From Streptomyces sp. F63 (lineage in GTDB: Bacteria; Actinomycetota; Actinomycetes; Streptomycetales; Streptomycetaceae): DNA of 64,000 nucleotides. The notes beneath the pieces are model-generated. The model had not been told where the DNA came from. It saw nothing but the letters and a program-made list of their open reading frames with translations, and ran no database searches. Shown in pieces: positions 8,242 to 17,600 of this stretch. The position numbers were made by a program, and so were the translations under genes. The stretch spans positions 109,431-173,430 of the forward strand of contig NZ_JAGPXX010000012.1 of the NCBI RefSeq assembly GCF_018070345.1. Direction: 5' to 3'. Position 1 is the first letter of the stretch; each line of letters begins with the position of its first letter.

Positions 8242-10398
8242 CTATGGATGCGGGCCGCTGATGGCAGGTGCCAGGAATGGGCTCGGCGTCCCGTGCCAGG
8301 ACACACGCAGTGCCTCACGCGCCCGCGTGCAGGCCACGAACAGCACGCTCAGTTCGCTGTTCACGTCTTCCTGGTGCTGTTGGGCGTCGATGTCCACCGG
8401 AGTCACGGCGGACTTCATCGGGACCGTGCCGTCCATCACCCCGGCCACGGCGACGCAGCGGAACTCCAGCCCTTTCATCCGGTGCATGGTCCCTATCCGC
8501 ACCCCCGCACCACTGCGCCCCGTCCCCAGCAAGAAAGTGGAGATGCCGGCGTGCTCCAGGGTCTGGGCGATGTCCCGTCCGAACTGGATGAACCGCACCG
8601 CGATGCCGATATGTTCCGCCTCCACGCCCGAGGCGGCCCACTTCTCCACCTGGGCCACCAGCGCCGCCATCTCCTCGGTCTTCGTGGCGTGTCCCGCGGT
8701 CTCGGGTCGTTCGCCGTGCATTGTGGAGCGATAGCCGGCCAGGGTCTCCTTCCCCTCGTCCATGTCGTCGGGCTTCTCTCCGGTCAGCAACGCGGTGGAC
8801 CAGGCGAGGATCTCCTGTGTGGTGCGGTAGTTGACCCGAAGCCGAAACGAGCGTCCGACGACCTCGACGCCGAGCGAGCGAAGCGAGACCCGATTGCCAT
8901 AGATGCGCTGGTGGGTGTCCCCGGCGACGAACAGGTCGTCGGCGCTGGGGCCGACGAGGGCGCGCAGGAACCGCCACTGGGCGGGGTGCAGGTCTTGCGC
9001 CTCGTCGACAACGATGTGTCGGAAGGGCCGTTCGTCGCGGCCGTCCAGGACACGTGCGGCTTCGGCGCACACCTGCAGGAAGGTCCACTGCCCGGCCTGA
9101 CTCAGCTGCTCCTCGAAAGCGGTGACCGCACGCCACACCTGAAGGCGCTTCAGCGGCCCGAGCCCGCTGCCGCGGCCCGTCCGCGCCACTTTCAGGTACT
9201 CCTCGGGAGTGGCGACGGCGTGCGCGAGGATGACGTGCCGCCACTCCTGGTCGAGGAAGACGTCCGTGAAGTCGAGGTCCAACCGCCGCGCGATCCGCGC
9301 CCACCGGGCGGTGATCTCCTTCTGGTCGAAGACCAGCTTCAGCGGTGCGCCACCGCGGTCCGCCCGCACGATCTCGTTGGCCAGGGCATCGACGTTCACC
9401 ACCCGGATCTTCGCGCGGACGGCGTCCTCCGTGATCAGCAGCTCCATGCAGCGCTGCAGTTCGGCGGCCAGGTCCTTGGTATAGGTCGTCAGCAGTACAC
9501 AGCCGTCGGGCGCGTCGGCGGGCAGGCGCCGCGCAAGGTGGTAAGCGCGGTGCAGCGCGACGACGGTCTTGCCGGTGCCGGGCCCGCCGGTGACCCGCGC
9601 CGATCCGGCGTAGCTCTCCTGGTAGGCCACCCGGTACTGGCTCGGGTGCAGGAAGACCCGCCAGGCGTCGAAGGGGCGCTGAAGGATGTCCAGCAACTCA
9701 TCGGCTCCGGAGACGAGGGCGATACGGCCCCGAGAGCGGGCCATGGCGGTGCCCAGTTCGTCGCCCTCGGAGGCGCGGGCGCTCTGCACGGCGGCGGTCC
9801 GTGCGTACGCCTGCACGAGCTCGCGGTCGATCTCCTCGGGCTTCATGCCGGTAGCGAGCCCGAGCAGCACGTCGTACTGCTGCTCGGGAAGCACCTTGTG
9901 CAGGGCCTCCAGGTGGGCCTCGTCGGGGACCAGCCGGATGATCGGCAGGATCTCCTCGTCGACGCCGAGGCTGCGCAGCACCTTGTCCGGATACTCGGAG
10001 GCGGGGAACAGACGGGACGGCTCGTCGGCGGCCAGTGCCCGCAGCCCGGCCGTGGCCCGCTCCAGGGCCACGTCGTTGCGTATCTCGATGCCCTGGGTGG
10101 CCTCGTTCACCGACGCCCGGTGCTTGGCGGCCCAGTCGTTGGCCTTGTCGTGCGGGAGCACCTTCAGCAGCAGGTAGCTGTCGCCGGACTCCGCCTTGAG
10201 GACGACGCCTCGCCAGAAGTCGGTGATCCGGATGGTCCGCAGCCGCGGATCCTTCTGATGCGTGAGCTTCTCCAGGTGCAGTCCCGCGTGCGTGGCCGCC
10301 GCGAACTTCTCGAACACCTCGAAGACACGTTTCTGGACGGGTTTCTCCAGCGCGGCGAACTCCATCAGGAAGTCCCGGTGCATGCCCAGCGTCGCCAT
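8242..10398 (-). CDS. UvrD/Rep-type superfamily 1 helicase with N-terminal RelE/ParE-like domain
   Basis: A 718-residue protein starting at ATG 10398 with GGAGGGGG 7 bases upstream. Residues about 1-105 resemble the RelE/ParE toxin fold (FEKFAAATHAGLHLEKLTHQ, then RTIRITDFWRGVVL and YLLLKVLPHDKANDWA). The helicase core follows: Walker A GGPGTGKT at 271-278, DEAQD at 465-469, FVAGDTHQRIYG, LRVNYRTTQEI, and late motifs GTMHRMKGLEF and LFVACTRAREAL. It should be an ATP-driven 3'-5' DNA translocase. It lies downstream of drmC and the nuclease-like gene, in the same direction but with a 101-base gap containing a short AT-richer stretch. It may be an accessory defence helicase or an independent repair gene. 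Confidence 0.85.
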   Translation of the reverse strand: MATLGMHRDFLMEFAALEKPVQKRVFEVFEKFAAATHAGLHLEKLTHQKDPRLRTIRITDFWRGVVLKAESGDSYLLLKVLPHDKANDWAAKHRASVNEATQGIEIRNDVALERATAGLRALAADEPSRLFPASEYPDKVLRSLGVDEEILPIIRLVPDEAHLEALHKVLPEQQYDVLLGLATGMKPEEIDRELVQAYARTAAVQSARASEGDELGTAMARSRGRIALVSGADELLDILQRPFDAWRVFLHPSQYRVAYQESYAGSARVTGGPGTGKTVVALHRAYHLARRLPADAPDGCVLLTTYTKDLAAELQRCMELLITEDAVRAKIRVVNVDALANEIVRADRGGAPLKLVFDQKEITARWARIARRLDLDFTDVFLDQEWRHVILAHAVATPEEYLKVARTGRGSGLGPLKRLQVWRAVTAFEEQLSQAGQWTFLQVCAEAARVLDGRDERPFRHIVVDEAQDLHPAQWRFLRALVGPSADDLFVAGDTHQRIYGNRVSLRSLGVEVVGRSFRLRVNYRTTQEILAWSTALLTGEKPDDMDEGKETLAGYRSTMHGERPETAGHATKTEEMAALVAQVEKWAASGVEAEHIGIAVRFIQFGRDIAQTLEHAGISTFLLGTGRSGAGVRIGTMHRMKGLEFRCVAVAGVMDGTVPMKSAVTPVDIDAQQHQEDVNSELSVLFVACTRAREALRVSWHGTPSPFLAPAISGPHP

Positions 10399-10499
10399 CC
10401 GTGCCCCCTCCAGAAGACTACGATCACTTTACTGACCAGCTCCGATTCGCGAGGCCGGTCCGTACGTCCCAGGGGCAGGATGAGGTCCTGCGGCGCGGG

Positions 10500-11852
10500 T
10501 CAGTTGACTCGGCGGTTGCCGGGCGGAACCTCACTCCGGTGCATCCCTACGACCACGGAGCCCGGCCCCCCGGCGGACAGGCTCTCGCGTATCAGGTGGA
10601 TGACGTAGTCCCAGGCGGTGCCGCGCGTGCCGATCCACCCGTCCCTGAGCAGCGTGGTGAAGGTGGTGTTGTTCAGGTACCGGGGGACCGACTCCTCGAT
10701 GATGCGTGTCCCACCGGACGGCCCGTCGGCCTCGGGGCGTTGCAGCAGTTCCCAGAAGTGCTCCCGCGTCAGGTACATGCCCGGGATGAGGGCAGCGGAG
10801 TTCATCATGAAGGGAGTGGTCCGGCACAGCTTGACCATGCTGGGCGTCGGGACCAGTCGCGGGTCTCCCAGAGTGGTTGAGCCCTTCTGGCTGGCCCGGG
10901 CCCACTCCTCCTCGGCCTCGCACTCGGCGTCAACGGCTTCCATCCGCTTCAGTTCCCGCTCACCGGTGGCGTCGTGCCAGTACACCCAGCCGGGCCCGCT
11001 CTGCCGCATGCGCTTGTACTGGACCATGGCCACGCTGCGTGCGTGCTCGTTCACGTAGATCATGTCGACGCCCATGACGGTCTCGGCGTTCGTGCGGTTG
11101 GCGTTGTACACGAACAGCCGATGAGGGGACTCGGAGTTGCGGCGGTAAATCCGCCAACCGACCTGCACGGCATCCTCGCCCTCCATGCCGGGGAAGCGCA
11201 TGTAGTCATGGACGATCTGCTGATCCTCGATCTGACGGAGAGCAGGCAGCCCTTCGATGAAGGGGACGGACCGGGAGCGCGGATCATCACTGCTGAGCGG
11301 TTGCTGCCATGCTTCGAGCGGATCGCGCTCCGCGCCGAACGTCTCAAGTAGGGTGCCAAACGCGTCCTTCTCCAGGCTCCGCTGCTCTCCTTCCTGACCT
11401 GTCGGAGGATTGGCCCCCAGGCTGTTCTCCAGGTCGTCCAGTGTCTCGTTCAGTTCAGGTCGCATATGCCGGACAGCGGCGAGCAGTTTGTCGCCGGCGG
11501 CAGGAGACATGCGGCCGTCGTCGCCGAGGAACCGGCGGCTGGCCCCCATGGCGTCAGCAAGGTCGACGAGCGGCAGCGGAATCTGGAGTGCGGTGAAGTC
11601 ACGGGTGAGCAGGGCGCGTTCGTAGGTACCCGACCGTCTGCCCGGGAAGACGCTGCCCACTCCGATGATCCTGCGCTGGTCGTCGTGGGCGTGACGGTCG
11701 GTGAAGAACGCGAGACACCACACACGCGGCTTTCTCCAGTCCTTGTGCGGGTACGCGAAGGTGCGCTCACCGCGGGTCAGCCATGCCGGAGGTTTCTCGG
11801 GGAGCCGCTCCATCATCAGCGCGGTGCTGTGCACCAGAGCGACGGCGACCAT
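10500..11852 (-). CDS. Unknown protein with possible Mrr-like PD-(D/E)xK nuclease motif
   Basis: A 450-residue protein of a family I do not recognise. The ATG at 11852 has a good ribosome site (GGAGG, 7 bases upstream). The N-terminal half contains a conserved-looking RKPRVWCLAFFTDRH block. Around residues 261-282 the text GVDMIYVNEHARSVAMVQYK contains an Asp followed 15 residues later by Q-x-K on a hydrophobic strand, the arrangement of the Mrr-type variant of the PD-(D/E)xK nuclease core. It lacks signal or membrane segments. It lies between drmC (120-base gap) and the UvrD-like gene, on the same strand. The nuclease reading is inference from motif and context only. Confidence 0.5.
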   Translation of the reverse strand: MVAVALVHSTALMMERLPEKPPAWLTRGERTFAYPHKDWRKPRVWCLAFFTDRHAHDDQRRIIGVGSVFPGRRSGTYERALLTRDFTALQIPLPLVDLADAMGASRRFLGDDGRMSPAAGDKLLAAVRHMRPELNETLDDLENSLGANPPTGQEGEQRSLEKDAFGTLLETFGAERDPLEAWQQPLSSDDPRSRSVPFIEGLPALRQIEDQQIVHDYMRFPGMEGEDAVQVGWRIYRRNSESPHRLFVYNANRTNAETVMGVDMIYVNEHARSVAMVQYKRMRQSGPGWVYWHDATGERELKRMEAVDAECEAEEEWARASQKGSTTLGDPRLVPTPSMVKLCRTTPFMMNSAALIPGMYLTREHFWELLQRPEADGPSGGTRIIEESVPRYLNNTTFTTLLRDGWIGTRGTAWDYVIHLIRESLSAGGPGSVVVGMHRSEVPPGNRRVN

Positions 11853-11971
11853 CAGCGACCTCCAAGATCTTGTGAAACCGGAGGCTCAATTCTTGGCCAG
11901 GTTCCGGCTGTCAGGGCTCAGTGGCTGTCAATCGGTCATGTGAATGGCGATGATTCGACGGTGATGGGAGC

Positions 11972-12742
11972 TCATGAAGCGCCCAGCCATCGCGCGAGAA
12001 CCCCCCTGCGCTGCAACTCCCTTATGTGGTCTGCCATCCGGCCCGGCATGGGGCCACCGTTCAGCAGTACACCCGCTTCGATGTTGCGCTCGGCGCCCGC
12101 CGCCGTGAGGTTGGCGCTGGTGAGGAACAGGATCCGGTCGTCCGCCACCGCCAGTTTCGCGTGCAACCGGCTGCGAGGAGTGGTGCGTTGGGCTGTCGGC
12201 CAGTGCCAGAGCCGCAGGCCTGGTATGCGGGAGAAGGCGTCAGCCGGCTCTCTTCCGGAGAGCAGTCCGCCCGCGCCTTCCAGTGTCTCCACGACGATGT
12301 CCACCGTGACCCCTCGGGCCACGGCGTTGGACAGTGCCGCGGTCAGCGGAGCGTACGAGCGGGCCGAGTAGGTCATGGCAACGAGTCGGTGCTCTGCGGC
12401 CCGGACCACCTCCGTCAGCACCTGGGCAGTGGAGCGGCCAGGTGTCCCCGGTGTGGAGGGACCGCTCCACACGGCGCGGGTCTCGGTCCCCTCGCGCTGG
12501 CGGACCCAGGCCGCCACATAGCCGCGCAGGTACGCTGCCGCCTCCGCCGAGGGCACGCTGTCCTCCGTGATCGAGACCAGCAACGACGAGACGGCCTCCA
12601 ACGCGGCCGGTGTCTGGAGCCTGCCGAGGATGTATGCGGGGGAGCGGCCCTGGACCAGCAGTGTGGCCAGGGCCTTCGTCCGCGTGGGCCCGAGCGAGGC
12701 GGCGGTCGTCGCGACCGCCGCCTCGAAACGCCTGCGGCTCAC
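11972..12742 (-). CDS. drmC: DrmC, phospholipase-D-fold protein of DISARM
   Basis: A 256-residue protein. The GTG at 12742 is chosen because the frame upstream overlaps drmB and loses DrmC-like text. Residues in the second half carry the phospholipase-D HxK(x)4D signature within SRLHAKLAVADDRILFLTSA followed by NLT. One such motif is visible, so a dimer would be needed to complete a PLD site. DrmC is the least essential component of known DISARM systems, and its substrate is unknown. The gene starts 14 bases after the drmB stop and is the last core gene of the operon. Confidence 0.9.
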   Translation of the reverse strand: MSRRRFEAAVATTAASLGPTRTKALATLLVQGRSPAYILGRLQTPAALEAVSSLLVSITEDSVPSAEAAAYLRGYVAAWVRQREGTETRAVWSGPSTPGTPGRSTAQVLTEVVRAAEHRLVAMTYSARSYAPLTAALSNAVARGVTVDIVVETLEGAGGLLSGREPADAFSRIPGLRLWHWPTAQRTTPRSRLHAKLAVADDRILFLTSANLTAAGAERNIEAGVLLNGGPMPGRMADHIRELQRRGVLARWLGAS

Positions 12743-12755
12743 CCGGTCAATCCAT

Positions 12756-14690
12756 TCACTTGAAGTCCGGGATGAGCGCCAGCGGTTCGGTGTCGCCCGC
12801 CAGTGGGGTGATGAACCGCCGGTCCAGGAACCGGTTGCCTCGCTCGCACGTGGTCTCGGACACGAACAGGCAGGAGTGGCAGGCCGCACCGTGCAGAAAG
12901 TCCTCCGGCGCCTGAGGAAGGCGCTCGCCGCACAGCGGGTCCGAGGAGCACCGCCCCGCCTTGTGCAGCGCCATCCGCACGATCCTGGCCAGCCGGTTCT
13001 CCCCGGTGCTGGGGTCCTGGTCGGCGAGGGATACCAGCCCGCCGAGGGTGCCCTCGGAGTCCGGGACGGCCGTGTAGATGAGGATGCCGGTCCGCCGCTC
13101 CTCGGCGTCACCGCTGTAGATCCGCTCGGCCAGACTCGCCGAGTTGTAGCCGCACTCCATCGCGATGGTGCGGATGAGTAGATGGGAAAGCGTGTGCAGG
13201 GCGATGTAGCGGCTGCCCGGCCAGCCCTGCATCGGGTCGGAGTTGTCCTGGATCCGGTCCGACTTACGGTGCTCTCGGAACCGGCCGAAGGCCGCGGCGT
13301 GCGCGGCGAGGGCTGCGCTGGACGCGACCCGCTTCTCCCACTGTTCGATCAGGTGATCGTCAACCCGCAGGAACAGCCCCTCGCCGCGCACCTCGCTGGC
13401 CGGAATCCAGCCGCGTTCGCGCCGCCCGAGCTCGACACGGGTGACCAGGCCCGGGTCCTCCGGGTCGGGAGCATCGAGCCGGGTGAAGCCGATCAGGGCC
13501 CGCACCTCGCGCAGTCGCTCAACCTGCCGCACCTGGGAGAAGACAGTGGACAGCGGCCCGCTGAGCGAGGCGTCCACCAGCGCGAAGTCCTCCGTCGGGT
13601 CGGCGGTCTTGGCCGCGGACAGCACCTGCCACTCGGGGGTCAGCAGGTCCGGGGGGCCCGGCGGCTGCTCGGCCTCGCCTTCCTCGCCCGACAGGGCAGC
13701 GCGATAGGCGGACATGGCTTGCCAGACCTGCCCGGGCTCGTAGTCGCGCAAGTAGCGGTGGTGCTTCGACTTCTTGGCGAACATGGCGATCTCCGTCTCG
13801 TCCTCGAAGTCCTCCAAATCCGGCCAGCGTTCCTCAACGAGCTTGCGCAGTGTGTCGGTCCCGGTGTCGGGCAGTGCCAGCGCGCTGAGCGTCACGGGGA
13901 ACCACTGGTTGGAAGCGCCCACGACCAGCAGATAGGGCTGTGCGTCGCAGTTCTCGTAGACACCGTCGAACTGGGGGTGCCGACCGCGGCAGCGGGGCAG
14001 GTTCTCCCGGCCTTTGTCGCCCATCGCGTCCCGGATGTTGCGCTTGGCCTTCTTGCACACCAGGCATTCCAGGGAGACGTTGGCCGCGAGGTTGCCGCCG
14101 TTGTCGCGCATCCGCAGCGTCGGGTACGTCGTGTCGGGGCAGACGCGGCCCTCGTGCACGAACTCCGTGTACGGGAACTCGTCGAGGTGCCCTTTGGTGC
14201 AGGCGAGCGCGAAGCGGGCGGCCACGGCGAGGGGCTTGCGGCCCTTCTTCTTCCGGTAACAGTTCTCGTGGTAGAAGCGCGCCTCGTCGGGACGGCGGGG
14301 GTTTTGGTTCTCGAACCCCCACTTGCCGGAGCCGAGGGAGGCCAGCTCGTTGCACGCTGTGCAACGCAGCCACTGCGGGAAGGGGGTCACGGGCACCCCG
14401 ATTCGCGCCGCGTACCCCTTCGGGTCGGTGTCGGTGCCGGGGATCCACGGCGCGGCGCGCAGCTCACCCACCTGGTTCGGGCCGTAGCGCCGCAGCGCCC
14501 GGTTGACGGCCCTGCGGAGCCGGGGCTCCTCGATCACCGGGTCCGGTACGCCGGCGTAGCTCCAGTGGTCGATGCCCTTGACCATGACGGAGAAGTTGGG
14601 CAGGTCCACGAGGGCGCCGACGCCGCCGGTGAACATGAGGTGGCTCGGTCGTACCGCACCCACCCGCCTGAAGTATCCGCCGCCGCTCAT
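12756..14690 (-). CDS. drmB: DrmB, DUF1998-domain protein of DISARM
   Basis: A 644-residue protein. It begins with the typical GAVRPSHLMFTGGVGALVDL segment. Two clusters of Cys residues in the first half (CTACNELASLG, then CLVCKKAKR) look like zinc sites. The DUF1998 region near the end has HTLSHLLIRTIAMECGYNSA and a four-Cys set (CSSDPLCGERL, ACHSCLF, TTC). DrmB pairs with DrmA to form the core DISARM complex that binds and restricts unmodified DNA. Its ATG overlaps the drmA stop by 4 bases (ATGA), so the two are translationally coupled and made together. Confidence 0.95.
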   Translation of the reverse strand: MSGGGYFRRVGAVRPSHLMFTGGVGALVDLPNFSVMVKGIDHWSYAGVPDPVIEEPRLRRAVNRALRRYGPNQVGELRAAPWIPGTDTDPKGYAARIGVPVTPFPQWLRCTACNELASLGSGKWGFENQNPRRPDEARFYHENCYRKKKGRKPLAVAARFALACTKGHLDEFPYTEFVHEGRVCPDTTYPTLRMRDNGGNLAANVSLECLVCKKAKRNIRDAMGDKGRENLPRCRGRHPQFDGVYENCDAQPYLLVVGASNQWFPVTLSALALPDTGTDTLRKLVEERWPDLEDFEDETEIAMFAKKSKHHRYLRDYEPGQVWQAMSAYRAALSGEEGEAEQPPGPPDLLTPEWQVLSAAKTADPTEDFALVDASLSGPLSTVFSQVRQVERLREVRALIGFTRLDAPDPEDPGLVTRVELGRRERGWIPASEVRGEGLFLRVDDHLIEQWEKRVASSAALAAHAAAFGRFREHRKSDRIQDNSDPMQGWPGSRYIALHTLSHLLIRTIAMECGYNSASLAERIYSGDAEERRTGILIYTAVPDSEGTLGGLVSLADQDPSTGENRLARIVRMALHKAGRCSSDPLCGERLPQAPEDFLHGAACHSCLFVSETTCERGNRFLDRRFITPLAGDTEPLALIPDFK

Positions 14691-17600
14691 GACCGCCGCC
14701 CCCTGGCCGTGCCGTTGCCGTTCCCGTCCGAGTCCGGCACCTCGCCGAACTCGTCGCCGCCCGCCGTATCCGCGCCGTCACCGCCATCGGCGGGCGGTCC
14801 GAACTCCCAAGCCTTTCCGGCCGGGGCCGACAGCACCGTGTCAGCGGGCAGCAGCATGTTGATCTCGTTCTCCGTCTCGCGCATCGACTGCGGGACGGTG
14901 AGCACGTCCCATCCGCTGCCGTCCGCGTTGCGCAGCAGCCCCAGCACCGTCTGCTTCTGCTTGGTCTGGCCCCGGTAGCCGAGCTTTCCCTGCTCGCCCT
15001 TCTTGGCCGACCAGGCGTCGCGCAGCGCGTCGATGCGCTCGGCGAGGTATCCGCGGGCCCGGTCCCCGTCCACCGCTTCCGCACGCGCCAGCAGCCGCCG
15101 CTCGACGTCCTGCACGCGCGGATCGTCGAGGTCCACCCCCTCGGCGTCCACGTTGTCGGAGAAGTCGTCGCAGGCCTGCCTGACGGCGGAGACGTACGTG
15201 GCGGTGGTGCCCCGGTCAAGCGCCCGCCGCGTGAACGGGGTCACCGAAAGCGCCTCGACCTGCCGGTAGAACGTCGCGTGGTAGTGCTCGAAGTCCTCGA
15301 AATGAGCGAGATCCCGAGGCCGTGCCCAGTTGTAGAGCGTGACCACGATTCCAGGCCGCTTGGCCTGTCGTCCGACGCGGGAGGACGCCTGGATGTACTC
15401 GGCGGTGTTCTTCGGCTGCCCGGTGACGACCATCAGGCCGAAGCGGGAGACATCCACGCCGACCTGGAGCATCGACGTGGCCAGTACGTAGTCGACCGGC
15501 TTGCGGTGCGGCAGGGCAGGCAGGACCCGCGGCTGGCGCGCCTTGCCAGCGTCCCGGAACTCGTCGATGATCGCCTGCTTTCGCACCGACGTGTCGTGCT
15601 CCGGGTTGAACCCGATCTCCAGCCGCTTGAGGGTGGCGCTGATGTCCGCCGACGAGATACGGGAGGTCAGTTCCTGGAGGTTGAGCATGTCGGTGTCGCG
15701 CAGCAGTCGGTTGGCGATGCCCCTGCGGCGTCCGTTGGCCCGCAGCCGGCTGGGCACGTCGTCGTCGAGGACCCGCCGCATACCGGCGAGCTCCTTGGTT
15801 GCGTTGAAGTACCCGACCACCGTCATGTACGGATCGGCGGGAGCGCCGTAGAGGTCGAACATGTGCTGCCCGGCGAGCAGCAGGATCTCCGCAACACGGA
15901 TCTCGGCAGCCTTCATGCGCACCCCGTGCGCGCACACCCCGTAGTAGCGCCGCCCCGGGTTGTCGCGGCTCACAACTACCTGCTGGGAGAAGAAGGTGTC
16001 ACCGACATCAACCACCTGTGGCGGGAAGATCGCCAGGTCCCGGGCGAACACCCCCAGCACCTGGGCGCGGGCGTTGCGGGTGGTGGCCGTCGATGCGACG
16101 ATCTTCGGCCCGGTCTCCCGGAGTTGGCCGTGGGCGTCCTTCACTCGCCAGGTGCACAGCTGGTCCACGGCCGACTCGAACAGCCCCACCGTGGTACCCA
16201 GCGCCCCGGAGATCAGGTGCAGCTCGTCCTGGATGATGAGATCCGGCGGCCGCAGCCGTCGCGGCATCGGCCGGCTGGTCACGGCCTTGTGCTTGTCCTT
16301 GGCGTTGTGCCGGGACCCGCAGCCGGTCTCCTCGTCGAGGTCGTTGTGGCGGTAGCCGTGCCGCTCGCAGTACTCGGTCACGCGCCCGAACAGCATCCCG
16401 GCATAGCCGCGCCACGGCAGCTGGGCGAGCTTGTCCACGGTCGCGATCAGCATGCTCGGCACCAGCCGGTAGATCTCCTCGTCGACCGTAAGGATCGGCA
16501 ACCCCTCACCCTGTGCCTTCATCCGCGAGAACGGGCACGGCTTCTCATCCTCCCCACGCGGGCAGTACACGATGATGCGACGCCGCACGTCGTCCGGTGA
16601 CACGTCCCGCCAGGCGCGCAGCTCCTCTCCGCACCACGGGCAGGACAGCACCTGCAGGACGTTCGCATGCCGACCTGAGGCGGACTCGGTGGCCTCGGCG
16701 ATCTGCTGCGTCGCGTCCCCGTACCAGTTCGGCGAGACGCCGGCACCGACCCACAGCCCGATACGGAAGGGTCGGCTGCCCCAGACCTTCTCGTCCTCCC
16801 TGCGCAGCACCTCCGTTGCGCACACGAGGGCGGAGGCCCGCTGGAACTGCTGGGCCGTCAGCAGTCGCAGGGTGTAGCGCATCAGCACGGCGACGCCGTC
16901 CCGACCCTCGCGGGCGTCCTCGCCCTCCCCGACGATTTTCTGCAGCCGCCGGATGGCGAAGGTGTAGGCCGTGAGGCCCAGGTAGGCCTCCGTCTTGCCG
17001 CCGCCGGTCGGGAAGAACAGCAGGTCGACCGTGGCGGTGCTGTCCGCCCGGCGTTCCTTGTGCGCCGGATCGGTGAGCGAGCACAGGTTGAGCAGCACGA
17101 ACGCCAGCTGGAAGGGATACCAGCTCGCGGCTGCGGGGCCGCGGCCATCCACCTCGGCGTAGGCCGCCGCGTACGTAGGCGGCTTCTCGCCGCCCTCGGC
17201 CCGCAGTGCGGCCGTCGCCGTGGCGCGCCGCTGCATGGCCATCGCCCGGTTGGCGAAACGGAATGCCTGCAGTGCGTCCTTGTCGGCGTGCAGCAGGTCG
17301 ATGCCGAGCGCGATCCTTGCGCACGCGTCGCGGGCCTCGTCGACCGCACGCAGCGCCGCGGTCCGCAGCTCGCCCGACAGGGACTGCGCCTTGGCGGACT
17401 GCTGTTCCAGCCACCCGTCGTATCCGTCGGCCAGTGGCTGCAGGGCCTTCAGCAGCTCGTCGCGCCGCTCCCACACGGCCAGGTCGGCGAGCTTGTCCAT
17501 GCTCACTTCGAGACCGGCGAGCAGCGGCTGCTGCGCCGCACTGGGTGCGACCGTGGCCGGTACGTCCTTCACCGGCAGCCATGTCGTCTCCAGCTTGACC

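Noticed and set aside
8242..10398. RelE-like domain as a toxin-antitoxin module
   Set aside because: No antitoxin gene is adjacent and the domain is fused to a helicase, so a classical TA pair is not supported.
8095..10608. Long plus-strand frame of over 800 codons
   Set aside because: Antisense to the UvrD-type helicase, whose motifs are clear; no motif or ribosome site in the plus frame.
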